From positions 1 to 5,746 of the forward strand of contig CABQCA010000146.1 in the NCBI GenBank assembly GCA_902462525.1: a stretch of DNA of 5,746 nt, in the 5' to 3' direction. How positions within the stretch are numbered: position 1 is the stretch's first letter; the number at the start of each line of letters is the position of its first letter. The notes under the pieces are model-generated. The model did not search any database. It was not told where the DNA came from and saw only the letters and a program-made list of their open reading frames with translations. This stretch comes from an uncultured Porphyromonadaceae bacterium (GTDB lineage: Bacteria; Bacteroidota; Bacteroidia; Bacteroidales; Muribaculaceae). The position numbers and the translations under genes were made by a program. Below are positions 1 to 5,746 of this stretch, in pieces.

Positions 1-103
1 ATGGAATCGGCCCTATTTTTTTCTATTGCTTCCTAAAGTTTAGCGGACAGTAATAGTATAATAATAATCCGGCAGGCTGAGCCGCCGCCGCAGACCCTGG
101 TTT
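1..103. other. Non-coding leader upstream of the first barrel gene
   Basis: This stretch carries no credible gene. The ATG at position 1 opens only an 11-codon frame (stop at 34-36). It holds a short perfect dyad, CTAAA-G-TTTAG, at 33-43, and an AT-rich run (50-68) before a GC-rich stretch (69-100). I see no full match to the Bacteroidetes -7 element TAnnTTTG; the closest is TATTTTTT at 14-21, with a mismatch at the last base. The promoter of the first barrel gene is therefore either weak, of another type, or lies left of the window. No copy of the inverted repeat found at 3002-3021 is present here. Confidence 0.5.
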
Positions 104-2422
104 ATGTCACGTTTCGCTTTTTTAGTTCTTACACTTGTCTGTTTCCTGCCGGAATTGAGTGCCCGGTCAATACAAGGTACAATCCTTTCTTCCGGCGATT
201 CTACGGCAGTCGCCGGTGCCGGTTGCAGATTGTTGTCCGACGGCAAACTCATAAAAGGCACAACCTCGGATGCTGACGGCGTTTTCTCTCTGGATACCAA
301 CGAGAAATCCGCTCTGGATCTTGAAATTTCCATGACCGGATTCTCGTCGGTCAATATCATAATCAAAGCCGGCACCGGTAATCTGAATCTTGGCAGCATA
401 TACCTCGACGAAGCAACGGCACTGAAAGAATTGACGGTTACCGGTAATTCAGCCATTAATTCCAAAGGCCGCACTATAATATACCCTGCAAGCGCTGATG
501 TAAGAGCCTCGGCGACTTCCATAAGCTTGTTTCAGAAACTGCCTCTCGCCGGCTTGCAGGCTAATCCAATAAACCGCACAATCTCTGTAGACGGAGGTAT
601 GCCTGTGATACTCATCGACGGTGTCCCGTCGTCAATTGACGATGTAAATGCACTGAAACCTAATGATATAGAAAAAATTGAATTTTCAAGGTTCACTCCG
701 GCACGCTATGCCGATTCCGGCAAGTCGGGGTTTGTCAGTATAGCCTTGAAAAAACGCAATGACGGTGGTCAGGTCTACGCCTGGGGCCGCAGTGCTTTAA
801 ACACGGCTTTTGTCGATGCAAATATCAGAGCATCCTACCATCAGGGAGCTTCGCAGTTCACGCTGCAATATCAGCCCTCATGGCGAAACTACCAGCAGGT
901 GTACGACAATACGACTGAAAGTTATATCGGCGATGATTTCCGTGTGGACCTGAAGGAGCAAGACAGGAACCCTTTCAGCTATCATACACATGCAATGAAA
1001 CTGAAATATGATTTCCGTCCGAACGCCAAGACCTTGTTTTCAGCCACATTCAACGCCACTCCCCGTTCCAGCAAAAGCCGCTCCATAGCAAATACGCTCG
1101 ATTCAGAATTGGGTGAATACTATAACTTCAATTATTCCAAGTCGAAAGACTTCACGCCCTCGCTCGATCTGTTTTTTCACCGTGATTTCAATGACAAAAA
1201 TTCGCTGGAAGCCCAGGTGGTCGGCACACTGAGTTCAAGCGATTACCGCCGCGACAACAACTATTTATTTTCCGACGGCACCACCGACTCTTTTATCATC
1301 ACGAATGTCACCAGCTATATCATGAATGTCGACAGCCGCCGCCGTTCCCTGATTTCCGAAATAAGCTATACCCACAATTTCAGCGAAAAAACCTCGCTCT
1401 CTGCGGGATGTCAGAATACGGTGTCACGCAGTACTAACAAGTACCTTCTGACTGACTATGAGCCTGTTCTTACTGAAAACAACAACTATGCTTACGTACG
1501 GCTGGGGCAGCGTGCCGGCAATTTTTATTTCGCTCTGGCGACCGGAGCAAAATTGTTCTGGATAAAAAATGATCTGAACAAGCGGAATTTTATAAGGAAT
1601 CTTTCGAGCCTTCAGATATCCTGGAACATAAACGACCGCTGGAGTCTGCAGGGCTCTTTCCGGTACGTGCCCGAGATACCGTCGCTCACCGCTCTTACCG
1701 ACTATCCGCAGCAAACCACTCCTTATCTTGTATCGAACGGCAATCCGAAGCTTAAAGTGGCCGAAAGATTCGTGTACAGGATAGGAGCGGATTTCAGCTA
1801 CCGAAAATTCAGAGCTTCCTACCTGTGTGCCTATGCCAATACGAACAACAATGTGATAAATGATGTTTCCTATTCCGGCGACGGCCTGTTTCTGTCTCAA
1901 TCGGTAAATGCTAAATACCGCCGCGTACTTCAGAACGATCTGACACTGCGAATCAGCGATTTCCACGGATTCGGCGCAAACCTTTATATGAGTCTCACCC
2001 ATTATGAGACAAAAGGTGCAGGCTGGAACCACAATCTCACTTCCTTTGACGGCAGTCTTTCGTTATGGTGGAACCACGGACCGTACACTGTTTCATACTG
2101 GCGCAAGCTTCCGGGCAAATTTCTCAACGGACATTACATCAATAAAGATGAAAATGGCGACGCTCTGCAGTTTGAATGGCAGCCCGACAAGCACTGGACT
2201 GTCGGAGCGAGCTGGATGTACATGTTCGATAAAAAAGGTACGCGTTATCCGTCGTGGGACTATTCGTCGGTCAATCCATCGTATCGGGAGCGTTATATCA
2301 AGAATAACGGGAACATGGTCGTGGTGTCGGTAAGCTATTCAGCCGATTTCGGTTCCATTTTCCGCACTGCAGGCCGGAATCTTTATAATTCCGATTCCGG
2401 CTCTTCACTATTGAAATTATGA
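104..2422 (+). CDS. Outer-membrane beta-barrel protein, TonB-receptor-like, with carboxypeptidase-like N-terminal domain
   Basis: The 772-residue product is probably an outer-membrane transport or binding barrel; its substrate is unknown. Residues 1-20 form a signal peptide (basic start, Leu/Val-rich core, likely cleavage after LSA). Residues 22-101 resemble the carboxypeptidase-D regulatory-like beta-sandwich common on Bacteroidetes outer-membrane receptors (IQGTIL start, TTSDADGVFSL turn). LKELTVTG at 107-114 sits where a TonB box would be. Residues 115-216 look like a plug domain, including PVILIDGVPSSIDD (167-180) and a following segment ending VSIALKK. From about 222 to 750 there are alternating aromatic-rich strands, with GNPKLKV at 546-552, a motif typical of the OMP_b-brl_3 type barrel. 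A last strand (NMVVVSVSYSADFG, 737-750) is followed by a polar tail ending SDSGSSLLKL. The start is chosen because the signal peptide begins there; the in-frame stop at 65-67 leaves no upstream ATG. No Shine-Dalgarno is seen, as usual in this phylum. A regulator gene follows after 10 bases, so the two are probably cotranscribed. There is no SusD-type partner in the window. Family assignment is firm; TonB dependence and substrate are inference. Confidence 0.9.
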   Translation: MSRFAFLVLTLVCFLPELSARSIQGTILSSGDSTAVAGAGCRLLSDGKLIKGTTSDADGVFSLDTNEKSALDLEISMTGFSSVNIIIKAGTGNLNLGSIYLDEATALKELTVTGNSAINSKGRTIIYPASADVRASATSISLFQKLPLAGLQANPINRTISVDGGMPVILIDGVPSSIDDVNALKPNDIEKIEFSRFTPARYADSGKSGFVSIALKKRNDGGQVYAWGRSALNTAFVDANIRASYHQGASQFTLQYQPSWRNYQQVYDNTTESYIGDDFRVDLKEQDRNPFSYHTHAMKLKYDFRPNAKTLFSATFNATPRSSKSRSIANTLDSELGEYYNFNYSKSKDFTPSLDLFFHRDFNDKNSLEAQVVGTLSSSDYRRDNNYLFSDGTTDSFIITNVTSYIMNVDSRRRSLISEISYTHNFSEKTSLSAGCQNTVSRSTNKYLLTDYEPVLTENNNYAYVRLGQRAGNFYFALATGAKLFWIKNDLNKRNFIRNLSSLQISWNINDRWSLQGSFRYVPEIPSLTALTDYPQQTTPYLVSNGNPKLKVAERFVYRIGADFSYRKFRASYLCAYANTNNNVINDVSYSGDGLFLSQSVNAKYRRVLQNDLTLRISDFHGFGANLYMSLTHYETKGAGWNHNLTSFDGSLSLWWNHGPYTVSYWRKLPGKFLNGHYINKDENGDALQFEWQPDKHWTVGASWMYMFDKKGTRYPSWDYSSVNPSYRERYIKNNGNMVVVSVSYSADFGSIFRTAGRNLYNSDSGSSLLKL

Positions 2423-2432
2423 ACTGACAGTT

Positions 2433-2993
2433 ATGACCAGTTTCAACACATACATCGAAAGCCCGGTTGTGGATTATCTGCGGGAAATGTGCCTGCGGGA
2501 GGGTGAGTTGCGCAGTTACGACCGTGACGAAGCGTTTTTCACAGCCGGTGCCGTAGCCCGCTACTTCGGATATATAAAGTCGGGCACGCTGAAATATGTG
2601 GCGTACGGCGACGACGGCACAGAGCATGTGGTGGGTCTGGAGTTTGCCGGAGAGTTTGTGAGTGATTTTCCGTTCTCGCTTCGGGGACAGAAAGCGAGGA
2701 CGTCGGTGATTGCTGAAACACCTTGCGAGATTTACTGTGTCTCAACGACAGAGCTCGGCGAGCGCATGAAAAACAGCCCTGAATTCAGAGAGATTGTAAT
2801 GGTTGGCACTGAGGCTGTGTTTTCTACGGTATATGACCGGTACAAGGATTTATATTGTAAAACGGCTCAGCAGCGTTACAACGATCTTATATCCCGGCAT
2901 CCCGACATTTTCTCGCTCTTTCCGCTGAAAGATATCGCTTCTTTTCTGAATATCACTCAGACTCATCTGAGCCGCCTGCGGAAAAACATCTGA
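2433..2993 (+). CDS. Crp/Fnr-family transcriptional regulator
   Basis: The 186-residue product is a DNA-binding regulator of the Crp/Fnr superfamily in the short Bacteroidetes form. Residues 15-105 fit a cyclic-nucleotide-binding-type beta-barrel (GYIKSGTLKYVAYGDDGTEH at 46-65, then GEF at 73-75 and ARTSV at 88-92, the place of the phosphate-binding cassette of CRP). Residues 110-145 form the long dimerisation helix region. Residues 150-186 hold a helix-turn-helix: PLKDIASFLN, then the recognition helix QTHLSRLRK, after which the protein ends almost at once with no wing. Cysteines are only at 20, 98, 102 and 142, so the N-terminal iron-sulfur cysteine cluster of FNR is absent. The partly kept GE...RT cassette leaves ligand binding open; the ligand is unknown. 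The gene begins 10 bases after the first barrel gene stops, which suggests cotranscription, and it precedes a second barrel gene whose promoter carries an inverted repeat of suitable geometry. The likely role is local control of the barrels, which is inference from position. Confidence 0.9.
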   Translation: MTSFNTYIESPVVDYLREMCLREGELRSYDRDEAFFTAGAVARYFGYIKSGTLKYVAYGDDGTEHVVGLEFAGEFVSDFPFSLRGQKARTSVIAETPCEIYCVSTTELGERMKNSPEFREIVMVGTEAVFSTVYDRYKDLYCKTAQQRYNDLISRHPDIFSLFPLKDIASFLNITQTHLSRLRKNI

Positions 2994-3001
2994 GCGGACT
3001 C

Positions 3002-3021
3002 TTTTCAACATTTGTTGAAAA
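3002..3021. promoter_or_regulatory. Perfect inverted repeat, candidate Crp/Fnr-type operator
   Basis: TTTTCAAC and GTTGAAAA are exact reverse complements separated by ATTT, giving 8-base arms and a 4-base centre. The inner TCAAC-N4-GTTGA has the same 5-4-5 geometry as the FNR site TTGAT-N4-ATCAA, with different bases. It begins nine bases after the regulator's stop codon. Its centre (between 3011 and 3012) lies about 40-42 bases before the start point inferred from the -7 element at 3041-3048, the class II activator position. It lacks a downstream U run of terminator length (only ATTATTG follows), so an operator is more likely than a terminator for the upstream gene. Which protein binds is inference. 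Confidence 0.6.
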
Positions 3022-3048
3022 TTATTGTAACACAAGTCTGTAATTTTG
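3015..3048 (+). promoter_or_regulatory. Bacteroidetes-type promoter for the second barrel gene
   Basis: TAATTTTG at 3041-3048 matches the Bacteroidetes primary-sigma -7 consensus TAnnTTTG at every defined base. The best candidate for the -33 element is TTG at 3015-3017, 23 bases upstream and inside the right arm of the inverted repeat. That spacing is rather long, so basal activity may be weak and activator-dependent. The start point would fall near 3051-3053, giving a leader of about 25 bases before the ATG at 3077. The leader is A-rich near the start codon and has no Shine-Dalgarno sequence, which is normal for this phylum. Confidence 0.65.
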
Positions 3049-3076
3049 TGTCGTAGAAACAAACGACTTCAAAATA

Positions 3077-5164
3077 ATGAAACAGACGATACTTCTTGCA
3101 TCAGTTGTGCTCAGTTCTATAGGCACATTCGCTCAAACCGAGGAGTCTGACTCGCTGCCGGCTCAGGAACTTAATGAGATTGTGATAGAAGCGCCGAGGG
3201 TTATCCGTAAGGCTGATATGGATGTTTACCATCCGTCGAAAAGCGCTGTCGATAACTCCAGAAACGGAATGCAGCTGCTTGTAAATCTGATGATACCTTC
3301 GTTGAGTGTCAGCGATGCACTGGGCTCGATTCAGGCAGCCGGCCAGTCGGTGCAGGTTCGTATCAACGGTCGCGTTTCGACTATCGACCAGGTTCGGTCG
3401 CTGTTGCCGGAGACTATCCGGCGTGTGGAATGGATCGACAATCCCGGACTGCGATATGGCGGAGCAAACTATGTGCTTAATATTGTTGTAGCGAATCCTA
3501 CCGTAGGCGGATCGCTTATGGCGATGGCACGTCCGGCTCTTAATCAGGCATGGGGCTTTTACATGGCCGATGCAAAATTCAACACAGGACGCTCGCAGTG
3601 GGAGGTCGGCGGAAACTTCAAACTCACCAACAAACTCGGAACACACCGCGACTATACTGAAACTTTTACATATCCCGACGGAAAATCGGTGACTCGTGAT
3701 GAAAGTTCGCGCGGAGGCACGATGGACAATTCGATGCTCAACGCATGGGCGTCGTACAACTATATCAAGCCCGACACAACGGTCTTCATGGCGCAATTCG
3801 GCTATCACCGGAGCCTGAACGACAGGTTTGTGTACCACGGGCTTCTCTCGCTGAGCAACGGAGCCGACGACATTTTGCTTACCGATTCACACGGCAACAA
3901 TGGCGGCACGCCGTCGTTGTCGCTCTACTGGCAGCAGAATTTCGCACGCAAGCAAATGCTGATTGTTGATTTCAACAGTTCGTTCTACTCGGGTCGGTCG
4001 TTTTCAAACTATCTGGAACAACTGCCCGGCGCTGAGAAGCCGTGGGATTACATTACTTCGATCGACACCGATATCAAAGACCGGAATCAGGCATACGCTA
4101 TCGAAGCCGACTATATAAAGGACTGGAAAAACGGCAGGTTCACAGCCGGGGCTTCGTACACGGCCAACCGCAATCGCTCGTGCTACGACAATCTCGACGG
4201 CAGAGTATTCCACCAGCGACAGGACAAAGTCTATTTTTTTGCCGAATACTTCCATCGCTTCGGAAAGTGGACGGCGACAGCAGGAATGGGAATGCAGTAC
4301 ACCGACTTTATGTTTAAGGAAACCGACCAGGGAAATCATTCGTGGAGTCCTCGTCCTCAGGCAACGGTCACATACTCTCTGAATCAGAATCATAATTTCC
4401 GGCTCAACTTCACATCGTGGCAGTCGACTCCCACGCTGGCCGAGACAAACGTGGTGCCGCAGCAGCTCGACGGATTCCAGTGGCGTGTGGGCAATCAGGA
4501 TATCAAGACTGCCAGCTCCTATATGCTGACATTCCGCTATGGATTTAATCTGCCCCGTGTCAGCGGTTCGTTCGGAGTACGGGCTTTTACATCGCCCGAT
4601 GCAATCACTCCGGTTCTTTACTGGGACAACGACCGGCTCATCACCACCTATGAGAACAGCCGCGGACTGCAGAACCTTTCGTTCTTCCTCGCTCCGCAGA
4701 TAGAAATCGTTCCGGGCTGGCTTATGGCAAGCGGCTATCTGCAGTTCCGTACGGAACGAATGCGAGGCACCGGTTACGACCTGCACAGCAACGCCTGGAG
4801 CGGAAATGCGGAGCTTGCACTGACGCACTGGGGCTTCACGCTGACCGGACAATATATTCGTGCCCAGCGTGACCTGTGGGGCGAAAAAATATCATGGGGC
4901 GAGGATTTGAATGTCATCGACCTCAGTTATAACTGGAAGTCGTGGCAGTTTTCGGCCGGAATAATCATGCCTTTCGGTAAATACGATCAAGGCAGCAAAT
5001 CGCTGAGCAAGTGGAACCGCAACGAACAGCACAACCACCTTGACATGCGTATGCCGTATGTTTCGATAAACTACAATCTCCAGTGGGGCCGACAGAAACG
5101 TGGTGTGCGAAAACTTGTGGATGTCGATGCAAGCGCAGACCGCTCGACGGCCGGAGGAAGATAA
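3077..5164 (+). CDS. Outer-membrane beta-barrel protein, TonB-receptor-like, without carboxypeptidase-like domain
   Basis: The 695-residue product is a second predicted outer-membrane barrel; its substrate is unknown. Residues 1-19 form a classic signal peptide (MKQT start, hydrophobic core, GTFA cleavage before Gln20). After a short acidic linker, LNEIVIEAP at 32-40 sits where a TonB box would be. Residues 41-139 are plug-like, with VQVRINGRVSTIDQV at 92-106 aligning by eye with the ILIDGVPSSIDDV stretch of the first barrel, then ETIRRVEWIDNPGLRYGG (112-129) and YVLNIVV (132-138). From about 142 to 670 there are alternating aromatic strands rich in Tyr, Trp and Phe (for example YFFAEYFHRFGKWTATAGMG, 386-405), consistent with a transmembrane barrel. 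The last strand YVSINYNLQWG (661-671) is followed by a basic then polar tail ending STAGGR. The carboxypeptidase-like domain of the first barrel is absent, so the two are not recent duplicates but members of different subfamilies. The gene has its own promoter with an inverted repeat upstream and a terminator directly downstream, so it can be a single-gene unit. Transport function and TonB dependence are inferred. Confidence 0.88.
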   Translation: MKQTILLASVVLSSIGTFAQTEESDSLPAQELNEIVIEAPRVIRKADMDVYHPSKSAVDNSRNGMQLLVNLMIPSLSVSDALGSIQAAGQSVQVRINGRVSTIDQVRSLLPETIRRVEWIDNPGLRYGGANYVLNIVVANPTVGGSLMAMARPALNQAWGFYMADAKFNTGRSQWEVGGNFKLTNKLGTHRDYTETFTYPDGKSVTRDESSRGGTMDNSMLNAWASYNYIKPDTTVFMAQFGYHRSLNDRFVYHGLLSLSNGADDILLTDSHGNNGGTPSLSLYWQQNFARKQMLIVDFNSSFYSGRSFSNYLEQLPGAEKPWDYITSIDTDIKDRNQAYAIEADYIKDWKNGRFTAGASYTANRNRSCYDNLDGRVFHQRQDKVYFFAEYFHRFGKWTATAGMGMQYTDFMFKETDQGNHSWSPRPQATVTYSLNQNHNFRLNFTSWQSTPTLAETNVVPQQLDGFQWRVGNQDIKTASSYMLTFRYGFNLPRVSGSFGVRAFTSPDAITPVLYWDNDRLITTYENSRGLQNLSFFLAPQIEIVPGWLMASGYLQFRTERMRGTGYDLHSNAWSGNAELALTHWGFTLTGQYIRAQRDLWGEKISWGEDLNVIDLSYNWKSWQFSAGIIMPFGKYDQGSKSLSKWNRNEQHNHLDMRMPYVSINYNLQWGRQKRGVRKLVDVDASADRSTAGGR

Positions 5165-5188
5165 TATGACAGTTCTTTCATGCAAGAG

Positions 5189-5220
5189 AAAGCCTCGGCA
5201 GCGATGCCGGGGTTTTCTGT
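5189..5220 (+). terminator. Intrinsic terminator of the second barrel gene
   Basis: CCTCGGCA (5193-5200) pairs with TGCCGGGG (5205-5212) around a GCGA tetraloop of the stable GNRA class, with one U-G wobble. The preceding AAAG and following TTTT can extend the helix to 12 pairs. The TTTTCTGTT that follows is the U-rich tract. It lies 24 bases after the barrel gene's stop codon. Confidence 0.85.
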
Positions 5221-5256
5221 TGAGAGCAAGCTTTTTCCGGGCATGAAATGTGTCCT

Positions 5257-5272
5257 TTTTTTTTGGGGGGGG
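5257..5272. repeat. T8G8 homopolymer junction
   Basis: Eight T (5257-5264) are directly followed by eight G (5265-5272) in the gap between the convergent genes. The T run could serve as a secondary stop for plus-strand transcripts, since the GGGCAT and ATGTGTCC segments just before it can form only a weak, interrupted stem. G runs of this length are prone to slippage and to sequencing or assembly error. No open reading frame crosses it in a way that would be switched. Confidence 0.7.
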
Positions 5273-5295
5273 AACAGAAATTGCAATTTTTGTTC
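5272..5295. repeat. Near-perfect 24-base dyad between convergent genes
   Basis: GAACAGAAATTG and CAATTTTTGTTC are reverse complements at 11 of 12 positions, centred between 5283 and 5284 with no spacer. The one mismatched pair (5277/5290) becomes a G-U wobble in a plus-strand RNA. It is not followed by a T run on the plus strand. A second, smaller dyad, CTGAA-T-TTCAG, starts on its last base (5295-5305). It may be a protein-binding site or an RNA hairpin at transcript ends; the function is unknown. Confidence 0.55.
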
Positions 5296-5326
5296 TGAAT
5301 TTCAGGACAACTTGTATTTTTTGCAT

Positions 5327-5357
5327 AAAAAAGGCCGTCCGGGGTTAGCGGACAGCC
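5327..5357 (-). terminator. Intrinsic terminator of gpmI
   Basis: Read on the minus strand, GGCTGTCCG pairs with CGGACGGCC (nine pairs, one U-G wobble) around a seven-base loop CTAACCC and runs straight into TTTTTT then ATGC. On the plus strand the arms are 5333-5341 and 5349-5357. It begins 17 bases beyond the gpmI stop codon. Confidence 0.9.
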
Positions 5358-5374
5358 TATAGGATAGAGAAATA

Positions 5375-5746
5375 TTATTTTTGGTCGTTGATGAGGTTCT
5401 TGCCGGTCATTTCGGCGGGCTGGGCTTCATCGAGAATGTGAAGAAGCGAAGGAGCTACGTCGGCGAGAATACCGTTCTCAACAGTGGCGTTCTTGTTGTC
5501 GGTAACGTAGACGAAAGGCACGGGGTTGAGGGAGTGTGCTGTGTTAGGAGTTCCGTCGGGATTTTCGGCGTTGTCTGCATTGCCGTGGTCGGCGATGATA
5601 ATCACCTCGTAGCCATGGGCTTTGGCGGCTTCGACAGTGTCGTGGAGACAGTTGTCGAGGGTCTCTACGGCCTTCTGAATAGCGGGATAGATGCCGGTGT
5701 GGCCCACCATGTCGCCATTGGCGTAGTTGACGACGATAAATCCGTA
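5375..5746 (-). CDS. gpmI: 2,3-bisphosphoglycerate-independent phosphoglycerate mutase, C-terminal part (cut by window edge)
   Basis: This is the last 123 codons and the TAA stop of a cytoplasmic glycolytic enzyme that interconverts 3-phosphoglycerate and 2-phosphoglycerate using two manganese ions and a phosphoserine intermediate. The frame is open to the right edge (it begins YGFIVVNYANGD), so the Met at 5710 is internal and not the start; the full protein is usually a little over 500 residues. The fragment keeps NYANGDMVGHTG, ADHGNAD and TAHSLNPVP. In fragment numbering the metal ligands are Asp12, His16, Asp53, His54 and His71. Their spacing equals that of Asp403, His407, Asp444, His445 and His462 in the Geobacillus stearothermophilus enzyme, so the phosphatase-domain metal sites look intact. 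The catalytic serine lies outside the window. The gene is convergent with the barrel gene and ends in its own terminator, so it appears functionally separate from the barrel-regulator module. Confidence 0.97.
   Translation of the reverse strand, partial: YGFIVVNYANGDMVGHTGIYPAIQKAVETLDNCLHDTVEAAKAHGYEVIIIADHGNADNAENPDGTPNTAHSLNPVPFVYVTDNKNATVENGILADVAPSLLHILDEAQPAEMTGKNLINDQK

Noticed and set aside
40..50. TTAGCGGACAG shared with 5345-5355, inside the gpmI terminator
   Set aside because: The copy at 40-50 has no partner arm for a stem and no T run on the minus strand side; an isolated 11-base match is best treated as chance.
104..160. Lipoprotein signal at Cys13 of the first barrel
   Set aside because: The residues before it (TLV) do not make a lipobox, which needs Gly, Ala or Ser next to the Cys; an ordinary signal peptide cut after LSA fits better.
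1424..2032. 202-codon open frame on the minus strand
   Set aside because: It is antisense to the first barrel gene, with no recognisable domain.
3101..3838. 245-codon open frame on the minus strand
   Set aside because: It lies wholly antisense to the second barrel gene, has no recognisable domain, and its composition is that of an antisense shadow.
4004..4852. 282-codon open frame on the minus strand
   Set aside because: It is antisense to the barrel domain of the 3077-5164 gene and shows no family resemblance; the sense frame has clear barrel features.
5180..5362. 60-codon plus-strand frame in the gap between convergent genes
   Set aside because: It reads through both intrinsic terminators, the T8G8 run and the dyad, and the peptide resembles nothing I recognise.
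5375..5710. Start of the phosphoglycerate mutase at the Met near 5710
   Set aside because: The frame continues to the window edge and the residues before it (NYANGD) belong to the conserved NYANGDMVGHTG motif, so this Met is internal.
1..5746. CRISPR arrays, tRNA or rRNA genes, insertion sequences
   Set aside because: No regularly spaced repeats, no cloverleaf-like sequence and no transposase or terminal inverted repeats were seen; genes fill nearly all of the window.

Overview
The window looks like a chromosomal segment from a Bacteroidales bacterium. The gut family Muribaculaceae is a guess and not demonstrated. The evidence is two large outer-membrane beta-barrel proteins of the TonB-receptor-like type, one with an N-terminal carboxypeptidase-D-like beta-sandwich domain; a short Crp/Fnr-type regulator of the Bacteroidetes kind; start codons without Shine-Dalgarno sequences; a promoter matching the Bacteroidetes -7 element TAnnTTTG; and a gpmI-type phosphoglycerate mutase.

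Layout. Bases 1-103 are a non-coding leader. Positions 104-2422 (+) encode a 772-residue outer-membrane barrel with signal peptide, carboxypeptidase-like domain, plug and barrel. Ten bases later, 2433-2993 (+) encodes a 186-residue Crp/Fnr-family regulator, probably in the same transcript. An 83-base gap follows with a perfect 8+4+8 inverted repeat (3002-3021) just upstream of a good Bacteroidetes promoter (-7 element 3041-3048). Positions 3077-5164 (+) encode a second, 695-residue outer-membrane barrel with signal peptide and plug but no carboxypeptidase-like domain. It ends at a strong intrinsic terminator (5189-5220). A convergent housekeeping gene, gpmI, enters from the right edge on the minus strand (its last 123 codons, 5375-5746) and has its own terminator at 5327-5357. 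Between the two terminators lie a T8G8 homopolymer junction and a near-perfect 24-base dyad.

How the genes may work together. The compact barrel - regulator - barrel arrangement suggests a small regulated outer-membrane module. The inverted repeat is centred about 40-42 bases upstream of the inferred transcription start of the second barrel, the class II position for Crp/Fnr activators. The neighbouring regulator is the obvious candidate to bind it. There is no SusD-like lipoprotein, glycoside hydrolase, ECF sigma factor or anti-sigma factor in the window, so it does not look like a polysaccharide-utilisation locus. The substrate of the barrels and the signal sensed by the regulator cannot be read from the sequence. 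gpmI is a glycolytic housekeeping gene with no evident link to the module.
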